Shown in pieces: positions 58,229 through 64,000 of a stretch of DNA of 64,000 nucleotides; the first letter of the stretch is position 1, and each line of letters opens with the position of its first letter. Under the pieces are notes generated by a model. That model was not told the origin of the DNA, did not search any database, and saw nothing but the letters and a program-made list of their open reading frames with translations. The position numbers and the translations under genes are program-made. The DNA is from Fasciola hepatica (lineage: Eukaryota > Platyhelminthes > Trematoda > Plagiorchiida > Fasciolidae), in NCBI GenBank assembly GCA_948099385.1, contig CANUEZ040000167.1:4749001-4813000 (forward strand). The letters are read 5' to 3'.

Positions 58229-59214
58229 GTGTTCCCCACTATCAACACGCCTAACTCCTATCCTATAAAAATACTTTTCCAAAGAATGCCCAAAGCGACT
58301 TCCGTCCGCCTTCTCCACCGAGTGACAAGCCGTCTTCAGTCCGCGAGCACTAAAAGCCCCCGACTCCCGAAAGCTTTGGTACCTTGCTCGGTACCACCGG
58401 TTGATATCCACAGTGATGCTGGTATCAAATTTGAGGCACTAGAACGAAACCTAGAATCCTTGGAAGGACAGTTACGCAACACTGATAAAGCTCTGACCGC
58501 GTTGTCACCGCTAGCGTTTATCGTGGATCTCTCAAAATACCCGAACACCCAAAGTTTACTAACGGAAGGTCGCTTTCTGGACTCAGTTGCTTCTGAAGTC
58601 CACCAAAGAATTAAAAGATTTAAAAATGCTTTGGTCTTTAATATTCCGAACCGTCTTCCGCTTTCCTCGATTAAACATCCGTTGCTTCTTGCCTGCGGTA
58701 TGTCACACCACGAGTGCGGCTGCGTACGACTAGGAAAAAAGTCACAGCGGTATATGTGTCCACTTCTGTTTCAGTTCCCTGAGAAAAAAATTACCTCGGG
58801 ATTCATCAGAAAGATAGAGGCTATTGCCAAATCCACCCCATTCAAAAGCATAAAAATTGTCGCCGACAGGACCCCATTGCAGAGGAACGTCCTGAAGTCG
58901 GTAATCGGCAATCCCTCATCGTCACAATCTCCTGATCCAGGGCCACCCAACCCCCTAAACAACCCACCACAGTTGACACATTCACAAGCGCACCATCGAC
59001 CAATGCACCACCAGTGGGTGTAGACCTCGATATATCCCGCTCGTCGCCAACTCCTCAACGCCCGTCCAAACAGCTCCACATTACAACCCAATCCCCACCA
59101 TTACCTATAGGACGTACCGAAAGCCGGGGGATACAATCATCTCTCAGAGACAGCTATCGCTCAGCTATTAGCTTGTCTTTCGAGCAAGCCGAAAAAGTGA
59201 TTGCTTCCAACTAA
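58229..59214 (+). pseudogene. LINE-E ORF1 (RRM-like RNA-binding protein), largely open
   Basis: A 264-codon frame from 58,229 to 59,023. Residues 60-100 form a likely coiled coil (GIKFEALERNLESLEGQLRN). Then come IVDLSKYPNTQSLLTEGRFL, the RRM-like core with ALVFNIPNRLPLSSIKHPLL, the family signature CGMSHHECGC at 58,694-58,723, MCPLLFQFPEKK, KSTPFKSIKIVADRTPLQRN, and a Pro/Ser/His-rich tail. A frame change at about 59.0 kb leads to 59,014-59,214 with SSPTPQRPSKQL, which continues the tail seen in LINE-A, so the C-terminus is broken. ORF1 coats LINE RNA in related elements. I chose the first Met of the open frame; later Met codons (for example 58,286) are possible starts. Confidence 0.85.
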
Positions 59215-60487
59215 TCACCCCGTGCCAACTAATCAGCAACAACATCGACCCAAAGAAATCAAGCATAGCCTCTTCCCCAGACCCTGTTGCTTTCCGTGGC
59301 CTACATCATCTCAGCATGGACATCACCACTCCTCTAATTTGCCTCATAAACCAGCCTGGGCCTCTCGTGTAAGGGCCAAACAAATTTTAACCCAACTGTA
59401 AAGTCCAGCCACCGGAACGTTCGAGCGACGCGTAGCAACCAATTTCGACACAATTCAAAACAAAGTCGATTCCAAATAGCTACGGTACTATATACAACAA
59501 ATTAATTAATTTTACAATAATCAAACCTCAATAGTGTTCCTTCTGGGCTCTTTCGCTCCAAATTGGAAAACAAATCAACAACTGCAGCTGGGTTACAGCC
59601 AAAGGTTAGATACAGAAGATAAGATTACCAAATACAGTCACAACGAAGTTCAAACTGAGCGACTCTCGCTCGAGGCAACGGTAGGAGTCCGGTTTGTAAC
59701 AAAGGCTTAGAGAAATAAAACAAACAATCGGAATTCCAGCAAATATAGTTCATACGAATGATTAATGTCGTTTGTAACATGGATGCTAATGCATGGAATG
59801 GGGTTTCCTGAACTCCTTTACACCAACCCTTTCCATCACCGAAACACCCACCGAAGCTCCTTGGTCCCTCCATCAGTATTCCACATGTGCACCTGAGTGA
59901 ACATCTGAAGACCCACGTGGCCAACCTCAACGTGGTGCAACCAACTACTCGTATGTCGTTTTCGTCCTGTCTACCGATGCCCCACCATATTGCAAATTTG
60001 CCCCTGTTCATACCACCACCACGTTTGTCACCACCATTCGAACCTTCTCATTTTCCAGTACACCAAGCACAGCGTCCGTTGTACTCGCTCAATGTTTCAC
60101 CCCGTCGAATTCAGTTACCAGACCTTCCTTTAAGCCTCTCACCCCATTGCGGCCCCTACCTGTATCCCAGCAACTTACCTACCTCAATCCGACCGCGACA
60201 GTATACCATCAACTACCCGTTCTAATCGGGATCCTACTTTACCCAAGCAACCGGTGATACATCCCACGGCTACTGAGTACCAAAGCAAAATATCACTTGT
60301 TTCATTATATACCCTGGGCGAAACATGGCCCCATGCCATAGCTGTATCCCAGAATATTCGTGCTCACCTGTTCCCTAGTGAGGGCATAACCATCAGTCCA
60401 CCAACTCGTCTTTCATCCACAAACTGAGGTCCCGCATCTATAATCGCAGACGATACTTCTAAGTTCCATCCACTCTACACTGGTTCT
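59215..60487 (+). other. LINE-E linker between ORF1 and ORF2
   Basis: Low-complexity, C-rich sequence whose plus frames are rich in Pro, Ser, Thr, His and Leu (59,887-60,225 is the longest). LINE-D has the same order and some matching words at 35.1-35.2 kb. A stretch near 59.48-59.80 kb is A+T-richer and does not match LINE-D by eye. No domain was found. Confidence 0.55.
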
Positions 60488-63400
60488 TTGCGTCAGACTC
60501 CCCCACTCATCCTGGACGAAGCTCCGCTTGCCTTCTTGGTTGATCCTGCGGCGGCCGGCCACTCCAAGCGCCCCCAATCGAACTCAGAAATCACCGAATT
60601 CGATCGTACTACCCGTCCCACCAGCACTCCCCCAATCTTTATTGGTCATTCGAATATTGACCAAACGTCCCTCTATTGGTCCTCGACTTACACACACAGT
60701 GATCTACCCGGGACTGTCTCATCCACCCCATTTGTACCACGACTAGCAACACCACTACCTCTATCTCCTCCAGCCCCAACGCTGGCACAACTGGCTGTTG
60801 CCACAGTACAAAGAGGCACAACGCGTATGTCTGTTTTCGTCATCAATATTCGCTCACTACCGGCGAAAATTCACCTTCTGCGTGCCCGGGTCCTTGTGTC
60901 TAACTAGGATTTCATCCTCATCACGGAAAGGTGGCTTAACGCAAACACTCCCAACTTAGACTTCACAATATCTGGTTACAAGGCTTTCAGCAACTCTAGA
61001 ATACATTGTCGAGGAGAGAGTGGCCTAATATACTGCAGAGAATCTTTTCCTGTTTCTTTAATGCAGCACCCAGTCCCCGACGCGGTTGATGGCTCAGTCT
61101 GGGTAACAGTTAAACTGCAGTCACAAGGATTCTTGCCCGGATGCATTTATCGATCACCTGAATCCACCGGGGAAAATATTGTACCTATTATTGACGCTTT
61201 CCACCTTGCCTCCACTTACCCCATCGATCACAAGTTGACTGCAGGTGATTTCAACGCTCCAGGAGTGCGTTGGCCATCACACTCTGGCCCACGACGTTAT
61301 TAGGATTTCGTTACCTGTACACACCTCGGTGGTTGGACTCAACACGATCGATCACCTACTAGAGGAAACAACACTCTAGATCTTCTGTTTTCTCAAGGGC
61401 CTAACAAGGTAACCACCTCTGTAGGAGATAGCTTCCCCAGGTGTGACCGCAGGGCCGTCTCGTGCGCGTTCTCTGTACCAAAAATCGTTATTTCTTCTAT
61501 ACCGTCTGCCAGACCATATCACTTAGCTCACTGGCGCAGCCTTCCAAACATAATCAAATCTCACAGTTGGGAGACATCGTTTATTTCGCCCGATCCTCAG
61601 GTGGTAGAAGATCAGCTATATTCTATCCTCGATCAGTCTTTAAACATCATCACCCCAACTATGCCACCACTGACAAATTCTAGAACAAACAGACTCTCGT
61701 GGATGAAATCTAAACTCTCTAAACTTCAACGACTTGCACTCAAAACCCGGGACCTATCGATATATATCCAAATGGACCGACTGTCAGCGAAAGTCAAATC
61801 ACATACTGAACTCTTGCTCACTCAGCACGAATCAAAAGCTTTGTGCCACCCCAAGAAGACGGAAATCCTGAGTAGGTTGATGAGAACAAGAAACCCTCAA
61901 CCTCGCAAGATTATACCTTTCATTACTGTTAACAACTCCCATCTGGATAAACCGGAAGAAATAGCTGAAGCTTTCAACACATTTTTCACTTCAGCCCCTA
62001 AGGCCAGTGTTCCCACTCCTGGAATACACTCTTCATGTTTACCCAGTAAGACTCTGTCTACAGTTTCATTTCACTCCAAAGACATTTCTGCACTTCTAGT
62101 TCCTATGAAACCATTTTACCGCCCAGGTCCGGACGGCATTCCGCAGGCGGCTTCCACTCTGGGGTGTCCAGACAATCCCATCCTTTTATCTAATTTATTT
62201 AACCTGTCTGTGAAATTTAGCTAGTTCCCTAATCAATGGAAAACCTCTATAATTGTCTCCTTGCACGAAAAGGTCTCTGTTCATGTTCTCGAGAATTATC
62301 GTCCCGTTAATCATACACGGATTATCTCCAGAATCATGGATAAGCTCATTAAGAATAAGATAATGACCCACTTTTTAACAAATAACTTGCTTAATGTGGG
62401 CCAAAACTGTTTCCTGAAAAACCGTTCGTGCTCTACTTCTCAAGTTAACTTCTTGAACTCAGTCACGGAGGCTGCTGACAAAGGCATGTCCATGATTATT
62501 ATCCTGCTTGATATGAAGAAGGGTTTCAACCGAGTCTCACACACTCGGCTCCTATCACGGGCCAAATCTTATGGCATCACGGACACGTTACTCGGCTGGT
62601 TGAATTCTTATTTCTCTGATCGTCATCAGTTGGTTCAAAATAATGGTGCCATCTCCAAACCCAAACCCGTCACTAGTGGTGTCATACTAGGCAGCGTTTT
62701 GGGTCCACTACTCTTCCTCATTTACATAAATGATGTTTCCGGTGTCGTTCGCCATGGCAGTTTACACCTCTTCGCGGACGACATCAAAATTTTAAATTAT
62801 TTTTGATTCCAGTCAACTTAGTACATTTATCGGCGATATACGGCAAGATTTAACGGCTCTTAGTTCTTGGTGCACCACTTCAATAGCGAAATTTTCTGCG
62901 GAGAAGAGCAACATTCTTACGTTCAAATGCAATGTCCCCCCAGGTATGTTCAGTATTGACGGTCACCCGATTTCCATCAGCCCGTTGGTACGAGATTTAG
63001 GTTTGCGATATTCAGCCACCTTCAGTTTCTCTGAACATACTACCACTCAAGTTGCTAAGGCTAGAAGACTTGTAGGCCTGCTTCATATGACATACCGCCT
63101 CCCAGAAATCAAATTCAGCACATATAAGACCCACATCAGGCTTGTTCTGGAATACTGTTCCATAATCTACTCTAACATGCGCCAGTGGGACAGAGTGGCT
63201 ATTGAAAGGGTTCAACGGCTAGTGAAAAAAGAGTTAATTGGCTTTACCACTCATTTCAATTAGAGCCAACGCTGTAAACATTTGAAACTAGATCCGCTAT
63301 GGCCTAGACGCATGAAGGTGAACCTCGTATTCTTCCATGGTGTTGTTGTAAAGCAAATCATCAAATCAGCACCGCAGTTCAGAAACCTAACGGATTCACA

Positions 63401-63647
63401 GTATTCTCTAAGACTGAGAGACAACACAGTTACTGTTCCCATTTGTAGAACTGCTCTCAGATTTAACTTCTTCCTGGCTAAGTACGCAGCTTTATAGAAC
63501 AAATTACCCCATGACATACGTTCTATAAGGCCATCTAAGGCATTTGAGGCCAACATAAGCAAATACCTCACAGTACAAACTGTAACCCAGCTTATGAATC
63601 CGTACATAAGTGAAGAAAGGGCTTCTGAAGTTGGATTAAGTTTCTAA
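60488..63647 (+). pseudogene. LINE-E ORF2: endonuclease-RT polyprotein, few breaks
   Basis: One reading frame runs from 60,488 to 62,806 with stops only at 60,905, 61,301 and 62,222. It shifts by one near a T-rich run at about 62,805 and continues to 63,647 with stops at 63,261 and 63,495. The endonuclease shows FILITERWLNANTPNLDF (catalytic T-E), TAGDFNAPGVRW (61.24-61.27 kb) and GGWTQHDRSPTRGNNTLDLL. The SDH block is changed to CDRRAV. RT shows RPGPDGIPQA, LLDMKKGFNRVSHTRLL (first Asp), SGVILGSVLGPLLFLIYIND and the intact box F-A-D-D at 62,771-62,782. The C-terminal region has QWDRVAIERVQRLVKKEL and SLRLRDNTVTVPICRTALRF. It nicks DNA and primes reverse transcription in live relatives; this copy is interrupted. 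Confidence 0.92.
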
Positions 63648-64000
63648 TAGTTTTCGAACTCCATTTTTTGTGGACCCCATTGTCTTTTGGGCCATAGACG
63701 CGCTTGATTCCTCCACTCGTCTTACTCACCCATTCGTTTTGCTTCTGTTCCACATGTGATCCTGCCATTTGAGTTTTTAATTCTCCCTCGACAAAGTCCG
63801 ACAGGCACAGTCGTTGAACTTTCTCTGGAGTGCCGCACTAACTGGACTCAAGCCCCAGTCATGGCCGCATTTTCTTTCTTTTTCTTCTCCTCTCTCTCCA
63901 TTCTGTAAATTTCCCTTTCTTTTGTTCTACGATTTCCTACAAAATGGTTTTATCTTCAGTCCGGTAATTCTGTTTCGCCTCCATCTATTTGCTGAATCGG

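Larger units (their letters stand above)
58229..63950 (+). mobile_element. LINE-E, CR1/Jockey-like, full-length and least decayed
   Basis: A plus-strand LINE of about 5.7 kb with ORF1 (58,229-59,023, tail to 59,214), a Pro-rich linker (59.2-60.49 kb) and ORF2 (60,488-63,647), followed by a pyrimidine-rich 3' region running toward the window end. It is the reference copy for the LINE-A/C/D/G family here. ORF1 has a 264-codon open frame and ORF2 needs only a few stops and one frameshift to explain its breaks. Other copies are far more eroded. Exact ends and a target-site duplication were not determined. Confidence 0.9.

Noticed and set aside
1..64000. CRISPR arrays, bacterial operons, rRNA or tRNA genes
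   Set aside because: No regularly spaced short repeats, ribosome-binding-site-led gene runs, or recognisable RNA folds or conserved RNA segments were seen; the content is eukaryotic retroelement DNA.

Overview
The window reads as repeat-rich, gene-poor DNA from an invertebrate animal, and nothing in it looks like a bacterial or viral genome. I found no host gene I can support: no long intact reading frame, no convincing exon series, no rRNA or tRNA. What can be recognised is a graveyard of retrotransposons: CR1/Jockey-type LINEs with an RRM-type ORF1 and an ORF2 carrying endonuclease (EN) and reverse transcriptase (RT), one Ty3/gypsy LTR element, and two pieces of BEL/Pao LTR elements. This mix suits a parasitic flatworm (trematode or cestode); that is an inference from element types, and the species cannot be read from the sequence. 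All identifications come from translating the sequence by eye and recognising family motifs.

Layout. Bases 1-12,900 hold three minus-strand LINEs head to tail: LINE-A (3.98 to 0.93 kb, broken off near a TA microsatellite), LINE-B (8.85 to 4.0 kb, both ORFs) and LINE-I (12.9 to 9.4 kb). LINE-I is split by a 957-bp antisense insertion at 10,913-11,869. A minus-strand Ty3/gypsy element follows (17.0 to 13.4 kb: gag, RT, RNase H, integrase). Then come LINE-J (minus, 21.2 to 18.7 kb) and LINE-K (plus, 21.85 to 23.96 kb). The last 957 bp of LINE-K are nearly identical to the insertion inside LINE-I. LINE-C (minus, 29.66 to 25.3 kb) is close to full length.

From 32.5 kb rightward most elements are on the plus strand. 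A minus-strand BEL/Pao RT fragment (32.48-32.95 kb) abuts a ~700-bp unit (32,953-33,652). That unit recurs almost unchanged, inverted, at 49,394-50,093. LINE-D (34.1-39.06 kb), LINE-G (41.86-46.2 kb), LINE-H (50.2-52.8 kb), a BEL/Pao gag-to-RT segment (55.45-57.75 kb) and LINE-E (58.2-63.95 kb) follow. LINE-E is the best preserved: ORF1 is largely open, and ORF2 carries a few stops and one frameshift with its FADD RT motif intact.

How it fits together. Most elements are heavily decayed, and several RT active-site motifs are visibly destroyed. Two short repeats stand out as young: the 957-bp direct pair and the ~700-bp inverted pair. They are far more alike than anything else here, although the 957-bp pair is already full of shared frameshifts. 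These two pairs, the exact junction at 32,953/32,954 and the nested insertion in LINE-I are the observations most worth a second look. I found no convincing new biological system.
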